Translations under genes and position numbers: made by a program | NCBI RefSeq assembly: GCF_001718415.1 | Contig: NZ_CP013378.1 | Location: 310,001-374,000 of the forward strand | Origin: Burkholderia pseudomultivorans | GTDB taxonomy: Bacteria > Pseudomonadota > Gammaproteobacteria > Burkholderiales > Burkholderiaceae | Direction of reading: 5' to 3' | DNA: 64,000 bases | The notes under the pieces: generated by a model | What the model saw: only the letters and a program-made list of their open reading frames with translations | Told to the model about the DNA's origin: nothing | Databases searched by the model: none | In this document: positions 56,156-64,000 of the stretch, piece by piece | Numbering within the stretch: position 1 is the stretch's first letter | Layout of the letters: each line of letters starts with the position of its first letter

Positions 56156-57343
56156 TTAACGACGACCGGCTGCCCTCATTAGCGCGACAGACACGCCGGC
56201 GGATCCGCATGCGATCATTGCTGCGACGAGAAACACCATGCGCAGGCCGGCCCAGTGTGCGAGCAGCCCGAGCGCGGGGCTCGCGATTCCCAACGCGAGA
56301 TCGAGGAATGCCGTATAGGCGCCCATCGCGAGCCCGCGATTCTGCGGGGGAACGCGGTGAACGGCTTCGACGCCTAGCGCGGGATACACGAGCGAATAAC
56401 CTATGCCGGTCATTGCCGCGCCGAGCAGTGCCGGTGCAGAGCCGGTCGCCGCCCAGATGAGTGCCTGTCCGGCGGCTTCGATCAGCACGAAGATGAGCGC
56501 GACCTTGCCGCCCCCCAATTTGTCGGGAAGATGGCCGAATACGACGCGCGCGGCGATGAACGAGATCGCGAAAACGGTAAAAGACAGCCATGCTGGCTGC
56601 CAGCCTTGCTCGACGAACAGCAGCGAAACGAAGGCCATGATCGAGCCGAAGCCGATGCTGCTCATCGCGAGGCCGATTCCCGGTGCAGCGACAGCGCGGA
56701 TGACCTTCGTCATCGACGGGCCGCTTCGTGACAGCGGGGCGATCGCATTCATCGGCAGCACCAGCGTCAAGGTGGCGAGCGGCATCAGCACGGTCGCGAA
56801 TGCGATGGCCGAAAATCCGTACTTCGCATACAGCACAGTGCCGAGCGGTGCGCCGAGGGCAAAAGCGGCATACATCGCCATCCCGATCCATGCGATGACT
56901 TTGCCGGAAATGCTGGCGTGGACACGCGCCAACCCCCAACTCAATGCGCCGGTGATGATGAAGCTCTCAGCGGCGCCCAGAACTGCGCGGCCGACGATCA
57001 GGATGGTCACCGATACGAGCGGCATCGACGCGACGACGAGCGATGACAAGTAAATGAGGCCGGCCACCGAGGCTGATGCCATGCCGACGATCACGGCGAG
57101 TTTCGCTCCCGATTTGTCGGCGAAGTGGCCGGCCCAGACGCGTGAGAACAGCGAGGCGGCGAACTGGCTACCGGTCACCAGACCGACGAAGAACGTGCCG
57201 AGTTTCAGGTCGTCGTGCACGTGAAGCGGCAACACCGGCAGCGCAATGCCGATGATCAGGAATGCGACGAGCACGACCGCCATCAGCGGTGCGAGTGCCG
57301 ATACCGTGCGCTGGTTCGGGATGGTCGAGGATGGAGTTGTCAT
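56156..57343 (-). CDS. MFS transporter, YfcJ/YhhS-like
   Basis: 395 residues with 12 helices. IGIALPVLPLHVHDDLKLGTFFVGLVTGSQFAASLFSRVWAGHFADKSGAKLAV and GRAVLGAAESFIITGALSWGLARV closely follow YfcJ-type transporters, whose members are annotated as arabinose/drug efflux proteins. It converges on tcuAB. Whether it moves tricarballylate is speculation; it is not the TcuC family. Confidence 0.88.
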   Translation of the reverse strand: MTTPSSTIPNQRTVSALAPLMAVVLVAFLIIGIALPVLPLHVHDDLKLGTFFVGLVTGSQFAASLFSRVWAGHFADKSGAKLAVIVGMASASVAGLIYLSSLVVASMPLVSVTILIVGRAVLGAAESFIITGALSWGLARVHASISGKVIAWIGMAMYAAFALGAPLGTVLYAKYGFSAIAFATVLMPLATLTLVLPMNAIAPLSRSGPSMTKVIRAVAAPGIGLAMSSIGFGSIMAFVSLLFVEQGWQPAWLSFTVFAISFIAARVVFGHLPDKLGGGKVALIFVLIEAAGQALIWAATGSAPALLGAAMTGIGYSLVYPALGVEAVHRVPPQNRGLAMGAYTAFLDLALGIASPALGLLAHWAGLRMVFLVAAMIACGSAGVSVALMRAAGRR

Positions 57344-57426
57344 TGCAGAAGGAATGTCTGATCGGGCGGATACGATCGCGGTGGACGGAGTCGGCGATGT
57401 GAACGCCGACGGGGGCGATGCGAGGA

Positions 57427-58715
57427 TTACGTCCAGCTCAGGTCATTGAGTCGGTAGGGCATCGATCTCAATCGTTTGCCGGTGGCGGCGAACAGTGCAT
57501 TGCCGAGCGCCGCGGCCACCGGGCCCATCGGCGATTCGCCGACCCATGCCATGCGCGGGTGACCGGAGACGCCACCAAAATGGACGCTGATGCGCTTCGG
57601 TGCATCGCCTATTCGCATCATCGGATAGTTGTGGAAGTTGCTCTCGACGACTTTCCCGTTCGCAACCGTGATCTGCTCGTTGAGAGCCGAATTCAGCGCA
57701 AAGATGGACCCGCCTTCCATCTGGGACACGAGCCCGTCCGGATAGCCGACATGCCCGGGATCGAATGCGATGTCGACGGAATCGACCCGGACGTCGCCGT
57801 CGCGGGTCACCTCGACGGTGACGATTGCCGCGACGGTCGTGCCGGCCTCGGGCTTGCCGCTCATGCCGTAGTTTGCGATTGCGATGCCTTGGCCCCACCC
57901 CTTCGGCAAAGCGCGGCCCCAGTGTGCCTTGTCCGCCACCTCGGTCAGACACCGGACCCATCCGGGGTCGGGCCATCTCGAGTAAAGCTTGAGCCGGTAT
58001 GCTAGAGGATCGATGCCTGCGACATGCGCACATTCGTCGACGAACGTTTCGATGAACGTTGCGTGAGCGTTGTATCCAGGTCCTCGGTAAGAGCCTGTCA
58101 GCACATGAAGTGGCACGGTGCTCGATTCGACCAGTACATGGTCGACGATACCGGCGCTCAGCGGGCCGTCGTGCAGGTAGTTCGTAAAGAAATCGGGCGC
58201 GCCGGCGGCGCGGGCATGGAATGCGACAGGCATGCCGTCCGCATCGAGCGCGGCGCGGAGCCGGACGGATTCGATCGACCTGTAGCGCCCTTGGCGCATG
58301 GTCTCCTCGCGTGACCAGATGACTTTTACCGGACGCCCTGGATAACGCTTTGCGACGGCGACCACCATGCGCACGTCGTTGCCGGTGACGCGTCGGCCGA
58401 ACCCGCCGCCCACATAGGTTTGGTGGAAGTAGACCTTGTCCGGCGACAGGCCAGCCTCCTGGGCGGCGACGATGTGTGCCTGCTGCGCCTGTTGCGACGG
58501 ATGCCACACATCCACGCGTTCGGCCGTGACCAGTGCCGTACCGTTGAGCGGCTCCATGGCCGCGTGTTCCGCAAACGGCGCGTGGTACTCCGCCTCGACG
58601 ATGGTGCCGGATGACGTAAGGACTTCCGCGGCATTCCCGCGTTTGAGCAGGATCCTGTCGCCTGCGCGCTCGACGGCGCCTCGACACGCGGCGGTGATCT
58701 GTTCATGCGTCTTCC
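57427..58715 (-). pseudogene. Molybdenum hydroxylase large subunit (IorB-like), 3' part cut by IS66
   Basis: About 430 codons of the C-terminal molybdopterin-binding part of an isoquinoline-oxidoreductase/aldehyde-dehydrogenase beta subunit: VEAEYHAPFAEHAAMEPLNGTALV, TYVGGGFGRRVTGNDVRMVVAVAK, LTGSYRGPGYNAHATFIETFVDECAHVAGIDPLAYRLKL and AWVGESPMGPVAAALGNALFAATGKRLR. The N-terminal ~300 residues are missing and not found beyond the IS66. The small [2Fe-2S] subunit is also absent, so the enzyme is dead. Confidence 0.85.
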
Positions 58716-58802
58716 GTAAGCCGTCAATAAACGACGCCCTACCAATGGTAGGCAGAAGGTCAGATGCTAAGTGTCCGCGTGGACACATGCACTCAGACCG
58801 TG

Positions 58803-59306
58803 ATGACAGAGAAACAGGACCTTCGAAGCAGACTGGTGATTGGCCGCAGACGGGATGGCCGGCGGGAATTTGATGAAGATGCCGTGCGGGAGCTGGTCGA
58901 GTTTTGCCTGAGGCCGGGGGTATCGATCGCCCGGGCGGCCATGGACCATGACGTTAATCCGAACCAGTTGCGTCGCTGGATCTCGCGCCATCAGCAGCAT
59001 ACGCTGCAAACACCAATGAGACCAGACCCGCTGGTGATAGACGGCGTATCGATCGACATCCCAGGCTCAGCGCGTCGTGTTCCGGTGAGTGAAGCGCAGG
59101 CATTTGTCCCTGTCGTCACCGCGCCATCGACAGTGCCTGCCGTTTCCCCTGTACTGCCACCGGACACGTCGTTGATGGCGCTCTCGTTACATGTGCGCCT
59201 GTCGAATGGTGTCGAATTTGATCTTGGCGAGGCGAGCGTCGACGAGCTGGCCACGGTGATCCAGATGCTCGGGAGGCTGCAGTGTTCCGGTTCGACGAAG
59301 GGCTGA
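58803..59306 (+). CDS. tnpA: IS66 TnpA (OrfA)
   Basis: 167 residues from MTEKQDLRSRLVIGRRRDGRREFDEDAVRELVEFCLRPGVSIARAAMDHDVNPNQLRRWISRHQ, the IS66 OrfA HTH protein. The C-terminal part VRLSNGVEFDLGEASVDELATVIQMLGRLQC is typical. Its end overlaps tnpB by 25 nt. Confidence 0.88.
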   Translation: MTEKQDLRSRLVIGRRRDGRREFDEDAVRELVEFCLRPGVSIARAAMDHDVNPNQLRRWISRHQQHTLQTPMRPDPLVIDGVSIDIPGSARRVPVSEAQAFVPVVTAPSTVPAVSPVLPPDTSLMALSLHVRLSNGVEFDLGEASVDELATVIQMLGRLQCSGSTKG

Positions 59307-59632
59307 AGGTCTACCTGCATCGCGATCCGGTCGACTTCCGCATGGGCATCAACGGGCTGTCGATCCTGGTCGAACAGGCGATGCGCCTGAACCCAATGAC
59401 CTCAGCGCTGTTCGTCTTCGGCAATCGCCGTCGCGATCGCATCAAGATTCTCGGCTGGGGCGGCAACGGCTTCTGGTTGCTGCTCAAGCGACTCGAAGCC
59501 GATCGCTTCATCTGGCCGAACGGAAGCGACACGATCACGCTCAACGCCGAGCAGTTGCACTGGCTGCTCGACGGAATCGACCTGACAGTGATCCAGAAGC
59601 ATCCCCAGCGATATTACGCGCGGATGAGCTGA
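59282..59632 (+). CDS. tnpB: IS66 TnpB (OrfB)
   Basis: 116 residues: MFRFDEGLKVYLHRDPVDFRMGINGLSILVEQAM ... LFVFGNRRRDRIKILGWGGNGFWLLLKRLEADRFIWP, the highly conserved IS66 OrfB. It is an accessory protein needed with TnpA for full transposition. Confidence 0.95.
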   Translation: MFRFDEGLKVYLHRDPVDFRMGINGLSILVEQAMRLNPMTSALFVFGNRRRDRIKILGWGGNGFWLLLKRLEADRFIWPNGSDTITLNAEQLHWLLDGIDLTVIQKHPQRYYARMS

Positions 59633-59663
59633 ACACTACGCAGGTGGCATGGTCTAATCGGCC

Positions 59664-61229
59664 ATGCCGAATAGCCCCGTCATGTTGAGCGCGGAGGAGT
59701 ACGAAGCGCTGATTGCCGCGATCGCCGAACGCGATGCGCTGCGCGGTGAGCTTCGACTCGTGACGGCCCAGCGCGATCTGGCCGAAGAGAAGCTGCGGGC
59801 CTACAAGCACGAACTGTTCGGTGCCTCTAGCGAGGCGCGCCATGCCGACCAACTCGGCCTGTTCAACGAAGCTGAAGCATTGGCCACCACTACCGATGCG
59901 CCCGCGCGCGAGGACGCGCCCGGCACGTCTGTCGCCGCCCACACGCGAGGCAAGCGCGGACGCAAACCACTCGATCCGAACTTGCCGCGCGACGTCGTGC
60001 GGCACGAACTACCCTAGTCTGAACGATTCTGCGCGCACGACGGCTATGCCCTCGTGGAGATCGGCGTCGAGACGAGCGAACAGCTTGACGTGATTCCCGA
60101 GCAGGTCCGCGTCGTTCAGCACCAGCGCGTCAAGTACGCGTGCCCGTGCTGTGATCTCGGCATCAAGGTCACGCCGGCGCCAGCGCGTATCATCCCGCGC
60201 GGGTTGCTCACGGAATCCGCGCTGGCGTGGATCATCACTGGCAAGTACCAGTACGGTATGCCGCTGTATCGCCAAGCCACGCTGCTGCGTCGCTTCGGCG
60301 GCGACATCTCGTCCAACACGCTGGCCGCCAGCGTGGTGCGGGTGGGACTGGCCACGCAGCCGGTGATCAACCTGATGCGCGACGCGCTGCTCGAATCGGA
60401 CCTGATCTACGGCGACGAGACAACGTTCCAAGTGCTGAAGGAGCCAGGACGCAGGCCGCAGGCGAAGAGTTACCTGTGGGCGCAGGTCAACGGCTCGGGG
60501 CCACCAGTACGGATGTTCTCGTACTCGCCGGGGCGCGGCGCCCAGCATGCGCAGAAACTCTATGCTGGCGTGCAGCCTGGCACCGTGCTGATGACTGACG
60601 GGTACGAGCTCTACAACGGAATCGCCCACGATCACCAGCTCGTGCATCTCGGATGCTGGGCACACGTGCGCCGCGGCTTCATCAAGGCCGAGGAGTCGGT
60701 GCCGAAGGCGGCACGCTCGCCGGATCTGCTGGCCACGCGCTTCGTCGTGCTGATCGGCAAGCTGTTCGCGGCCGAGGCGCGCAGCGCGAAGTGGAAGTCT
60801 GAACGTCGGCAAGGACTGCGCGCTCGGTACAGCGCCCGCGTGCTCGCCATCATCGAGCGCATGCTGGTCGAGCATCTGCCGGGCGTCGTGCCGTCGAGTC
60901 TGCTCGGCAAGGCATTGCAGTACATGAGCGGACAGTGGCCCAAGCTGGTCCGATACGTCGGTAACGGCAACTGGCCGATCTCGAACAACCTGTGCGAGAA
61001 CGCGATCCGGCCGTTCGTCGTCGGCCGCAAGGGCTGGCTGTTCTCCGATACTGTCGCTGGCGCGCAGGCCAGCGCCAACCTGTACTCCCTCGTCGAGACG
61101 TGCAAGGCGAACGGCGTCGAGCCGTATCGCTATCTGGTCTGGCTGTTCACCAGGTTGCCGCTCGCCGCAACCGCCGACGACTATGCCGCCCTCATGCCAT
61201 GGAGCATGCCTGCCACTCCCAACCTCTGA
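59664..61229 (+). pseudogene. tnpC: IS66 TnpC transposase interrupted by an in-frame amber codon
   Basis: The frame starts MPNSPVMLSAEEYEALIAAIAERDALRGELRLV and runs to RHELP, where TAG lies at 60015-60017 (codon 118). The same frame continues SERFCAHDGYALVEIGVETSEQLDVIPEQVRVVQHQRVKYACPCC to the stop at 61229, so a single base change (probably GAG to TAG) broke a 521-residue protein. DDE residues lie in IYGDETTF, LMTDGYELYNG and NNLCENAIRPFVVGRKGW. A restart at GTG/ATG near 60054 would lack the N-terminal coiled coil. Confidence 0.85.
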
Positions 61230-61470
61230 TGGGCGTCGTTAAAAGACCGCATACAATCTATCAGCGGGCCAGCGGAGGCAGTGACAACTTTGCATCAGTG
61301 AACGGCACGTTCGCGACTTCATCAAGTCCCAACCCGACCGTTCTTCGCCTCGGTGTGCGCACGTTGTTCTGAAGCGAGAGAGTGGCGCAAGGCGTTCGGG
61401 CCATTCAGACGAATGGGCCGCCAGGTTGCAATCATCGATGGCTACCGGCGCCCCGCATGATGCCTGACGG

Positions 61471-62433
61471 TTATGCTTCTTCGAACAGCTCGAAGGTATT
61501 TGCCTTCGATGTCTTGGACAGCCGTTCCGCCCCCAGCCACTTTCCACGCCTGAGAATGTCGTCCAAAAGTTTCTGGACGAGCTTTTGGCCTTCACGGACG
61601 GCCGGTGAATGAGACCTCGCGGTGTTCTCGCAGAGTGCCCAGGTCATGAACATCCCGCGAATAGGGCTCCAGGAAACTTCATCCTGGTAGCGCGAGTTAC
61701 CGCTCACCGCGCAGCAGGGCGTGATGGTATCGCAGATACCTTGTCGAGCAAGCTCTATCGAGAGGTTCATCGCGTCAATCTCGAATAGCGTCTTGAACTG
61801 AAGTCCTCTTCTTTCAAGCGAGTTTTCAATCTGGGCGCGGATGACATTTGGCTTGCCGGGTAGCGCGAGTTTCAGGTTCTCCAGGCGCGACAGTGGAACC
61901 GGCCTGTCCGGCCTAAGCTGCGTGCTGCTGTGCGATACGAGAATGAGCGGCTCACGCACCAAGGGAGTATGAACGTAGCCCTGCGGCGGGTTCCCTTCAA
62001 AAGGCACTATTGCCAGGTCGAGCATGCCGGAATGCATGACTTCGCGCAGTTCGTGGCTAGCACCCTCATGGATTCGCAATGACACACCGGGAAACTCCTG
62101 AACGAGCTGCGAGATGTAGGCGGATGTGAACATGTGCTGCCAGGACGGAGCGACGCCGATGGACAACTGGCCTGCCGCACGGTCCCCAACCTCTTCAACA
62201 AGCTTGGACAGCTGACGCAGGATTGGGCGCGCGCGCTCCAATAGCAGTGTTCCCGATTCGGTGAGTGTTACACCGCCTTGCGTGCGGGTGAACAACTTCG
62301 CGCGCATCTGATGCTCGAGCAAAGCAATATGCCGCGACATCGCCGGCTGTGACAGGCGAAGGTCGCTCGCCGCCTTGTTGATGCTGCCGAGCTCTGCGAC
62401 ACGCAAGAAATATTCGATAAGTCTGGAATCCAT
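61471..62433 (-). CDS. LysR-family transcriptional regulator
   Basis: 320 residues. HTH: LIEYFLRVAELGSINKAASDLRLSQPAMSRHIALLEHQMRAKLFTRTQGGVTLTESG. The effector domain follows (GQLSIGVAPSWQHMFTSAYISQLVQEFPGVSLRIHEG). It is divergent from mhpB and the HpaB-like gene over 384 bp, so it probably controls phenolic-acid degradation. The first 216 bp after the IS66 (61255-61470) hold nothing else recognisable. Confidence 0.92.
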   Translation of the reverse strand: MDSRLIEYFLRVAELGSINKAASDLRLSQPAMSRHIALLEHQMRAKLFTRTQGGVTLTESGTLLLERARPILRQLSKLVEEVGDRAAGQLSIGVAPSWQHMFTSAYISQLVQEFPGVSLRIHEGASHELREVMHSGMLDLAIVPFEGNPPQGYVHTPLVREPLILVSHSSTQLRPDRPVPLSRLENLKLALPGKPNVIRAQIENSLERRGLQFKTLFEIDAMNLSIELARQGICDTITPCCAVSGNSRYQDEVSWSPIRGMFMTWALCENTARSHSPAVREGQKLVQKLLDDILRRGKWLGAERLSKTSKANTFELFEEA

Positions 62434-62817
62434 TGTCTGCCTCCATTACGCCTTATTCGTTCAACACCGGCGCTTGTTATCGCATTTCGATTATAGCGTG
62501 ATTGCGGAGGCCAGCATCATGTCCGGGGGCGCGATGATGCTTTTCGGGTTGTGCGCAAGCCATTGAAAACAAAGATATTGGTAGGCGGAGCTCACCCGTC
62601 GAGCCATTAAAAGCGAGGGTTTGCACTGATATCAAGGAAGTGGATGTCTTTTATAGAGCATCCGCATTATCGGCATAACGGGCACGTCGCTACTATTTGA
62701 CCAGGGTCAAGCACTGGGAGCCGATAGGTGTTGCTGCAAGGAGTGGTTGAGCCGTTCCCGCAAGTCAGTCAAACCATGCCATCGCGCATGGAATCAAACA
62801 TACATAGGAGACAGACC
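62434..62817. promoter_or_regulatory. Divergent promoter region between LysR and mhpB
   Basis: 384 bp, AT-richer than the genes. LysR-type sites are expected but I cannot single out one with confidence. AGGAG at 62806-62810 is the mhpB ribosome site. Confidence 0.4.
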
Positions 62818-63699
62818 GTGCCACTGGCCGTGCTGAGCGCATCCCATACGCCTCTGATGAAAGACGGCGTCACCACGGATGATGTCCGCCTTGCTGTGAA
62901 ACTCGGTTTTCGCGAACTCGCCGAACGCGCTGAGCAGTTCGAGCCCGACCTCGTCATCCAGTTTGCGCCTGATCACTTCAACGGATTCTTCTACGACGTA
63001 ATGCCGAGTTTTTGCGTCGGCATTAACGCGTCGTCTGTTGGTGACTGGGGCACGTCCACCGGCGCGCTACCTGTTGCATCGACTGAAGCTCAGGAGTTGA
63101 GTGAATTCCTGGTTGAAGAAGGCTTCGATATCGCCGTGTCGTATCGCATGCAGGTCGACCACGGGTTCGTGCAAATCTGGGAAGAAATGTTCGGCGACTT
63201 TTCCCGATATCCAACCATCCCGATTTTCATCAACTGCGCTGCGCCGCCGCTTCCTACTTTCAGGCGCGCCCGGCTCCTTGGCGAGGCTGTGGGCCGTTGG
63301 GCCGCGGCGACAGGAAAGCGTGTGCTGTTCTCGGCATCGGGCGGCCTGTCTCACGACCCGCCCACGCCGAGCATCGCCACCTCCCCCGATGAGGTGAAGG
63401 AACGCCTCATTGACGGCCGCAACCCAACTGAGGAAATGCGCCACGTACGCGAGCAACGTGTCCTGACCGCAGGCGCCCTCGCGTATGCAGGCGAGCCGGG
63501 GATCTTGCCGGTGGATGCAGATTGGGACGCGACCTTCATCCAGCAGCTTCAGTCCGGAAACCTGTCGCAACTCGATGCGATGACGACGAAGGAGGTCCGC
63601 GAAAAAGCGGGCCGCGGCGGTCCGGAAGTTCTCGCCTGGGTTGCGGCCTTCGCCGCGCTTTCGGTCGACGGTGAATACAAGGCCGACCTCATTTACTAA
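62818..63699 (+). CDS. mhpB: MhpB-type extradiol dioxygenase (2,3-dihydroxyphenylpropionate 1,2-dioxygenase), apparently shortened by a premature TAA
   Basis: 293 residues from a GTG with AGGAG seven bases upstream. It is a class III (LigB-type) ring-cleavage enzyme with VLSASHTPLM, QFAPDHFNGFFYDVMPSFCVGI, MQVDHGFVQ and ASGGLSHDPP, carrying the iron-binding and catalytic His residues. It cleaves 3-(2,3-dihydroxyphenyl)propionate or a similar catechol. After the TAA (63697-63699) the same frame continues EAIQGWIAGMAMMFAQSKKPRA to 63768, which corresponds to the C-terminus of E. coli MhpB, so about 23 residues are missing. Confidence 0.88.
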   Translation: MPLAVLSASHTPLMKDGVTTDDVRLAVKLGFRELAERAEQFEPDLVIQFAPDHFNGFFYDVMPSFCVGINASSVGDWGTSTGALPVASTEAQELSEFLVEEGFDIAVSYRMQVDHGFVQIWEEMFGDFSRYPTIPIFINCAAPPLPTFRRARLLGEAVGRWAAATGKRVLFSASGGLSHDPPTPSIATSPDEVKERLIDGRNPTEEMRHVREQRVLTAGALAYAGEPGILPVDADWDATFIQQLQSGNLSQLDAMTTKEVREKAGRGGPEVLAWVAAFAALSVDGEYKADLIY

Positions 63700-63798
63700 G
63701 AAGCCATCCAGGGCTGGATTGCTGGCATGGCAATGATGTTCGCTCAATCGAAGAAACCGCGCGCATGAGCGCGCAGGTGCGAATACAGGAGATATGTC

Positions 63799-64000
63799 AT
63801 GAGTATCAGAACAGGAAAGCAGTTCATCGAGGGTCTTCGCAATCGTCCGCGAGACGTGTGGGTGCGCGGTGAGCGCGTGGAGGACGTAACGACTCATCCG
63901 GCATTCAAGGGCGCTGTCGAGCAGTTGGCGGCGCTCTATGACACGCAGCATGACCCGGAACTGCAGGACAAGGTCACCTACGTCGTGCCGGAGACCGGTG
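63799..64000 (+). CDS. 4-hydroxyphenylacetate 3-hydroxylase (HpaB)-family monooxygenase, N-terminal part (3' end outside window)
   Basis: The first 67 residues, MSIRTGKQFIEGLRNRPRDVWVRGERVEDVTTHPAFKGAVEQLAALYDTQHDPELQDKVTYVVPETG, match the start of HpaB/PvcC-type FADH2-dependent phenol hydroxylases. AGGAGA precedes the ATG. By position it would make the catechol that MhpB opens. Confidence 0.88.
   Translation, partial: MSIRTGKQFIEGLRNRPRDVWVRGERVEDVTTHPAFKGAVEQLAALYDTQHDPELQDKVTYVVPETG

Larger units (their letters stand above)
58716..61254 (+). mobile_element. IS66-family insertion sequence, 2.54 kb
   Basis: Terminal repeats: GTAAGCCGTCAATAAACG at 58716 and, from 61254 on the minus strand, GTATGCGGTCTTTTAACG; both continue ACGCCC. 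Inside are the three standard genes tnpA, tnpB and tnpC. The 8-bp flanks (CGTCTTCC and AATCTATC) differ, so no target duplication remains. TnpC carries a nonsense codon, so the copy is probably not self-mobile. Confidence 0.85.

Noticed and set aside
62655-62685. GCATCCG near 62660 in the mhpB promoter region as another ECF site
   Set aside because: No CGTA at the required spacing.

Overview
The window looks like high-GC betaproteobacterial chromosome, most likely Burkholderia (cepacia-complex type). The codon use, DUF4148 protein, Burkholderia-type porin start, IS2-, IS66- and Tni-type elements and the mix of catabolic loci all fit. It reads as accessory or secondary-replicon DNA: many small catabolic modules, many LysR/LacI/MerR regulators, three transposable elements and several gene relics.

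Layout. 0-5.1 kb: reductive pyrimidine catabolism (preT end, preA, NCS1 permease, dihydropyrimidinase), then a Rieske oxygenase on the other strand. 6.4-9.7 kb: an exported methionine-sulfoxide repair set (msrA, DipZ-like CcdA-thioredoxin, msrB). 9.9-16 kb: an integrase-led island with two HU-family genes (one has lost its start codon), an IS2-group IS3 element, a PDDEXK nuclease of the YhcG/DUF1016 family overlapping the intact HU gene, and several unexplained palindromes.

16.5-39.6 kb: a large light/photo-oxidative-stress cluster. It holds a truncated-haemoglobin-like lipoprotein, a fasciclin protein, CPD photolyase, DUF2878, an esterase-like lipoprotein, a LitR-like MerR regulator, an FeS photolyase/cryptochrome, a flavoprotein, SDR, DUF3429, folE, two SigK-type ECF sigma factors (one with an RskA-like anti-sigma), a second LitR-like paralogue, two Cfa-like methyltransferases, DUF1365, an FAD amine oxidase-like protein, two lipocalins, a chalcone-isomerase-like protein and DUF1295. 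Seven intergenic sites in this stretch share one strict pattern, TGCATCCG-N15-CGTA(T/A), each correctly oriented in front of a gene or operon, including the sigma factor itself. I read these as the promoters of one local ECF regulon. The genes suggest DNA photorepair plus membrane-lipid modification, perhaps methylated or furan fatty acids.

39.7-43.5 kb: a LacI regulator, an NtaA/DmoA-type FMN monooxygenase, an SsuA-like binding protein and a porin start cut by a transposon. 43.5-46.8 kb: a 3.3-kb TniA-TniB-TniQ transposon with a short TniQ and no cargo. 47-51 kb: MFS transporter, alpha/beta hydrolase, LysR. 51.5-57.3 kb: DUF4148 protein, an xdhC relic, LysR-tcuA-tcuB (tricarballylate oxidation) and an MFS transporter. 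57.4-61.3 kb: a molybdenum-hydroxylase large-subunit fragment cut by an IS66 element whose TnpC carries an amber codon. 61.4-64 kb: LysR, mhpB (with a premature TAA) and the start of an HpaB-type phenol monooxygenase. None of the three transposable elements has matching target duplications, and two of them join unrelated gene fragments, so the region has been rearranged. No tRNA, rRNA or CRISPR array was seen.
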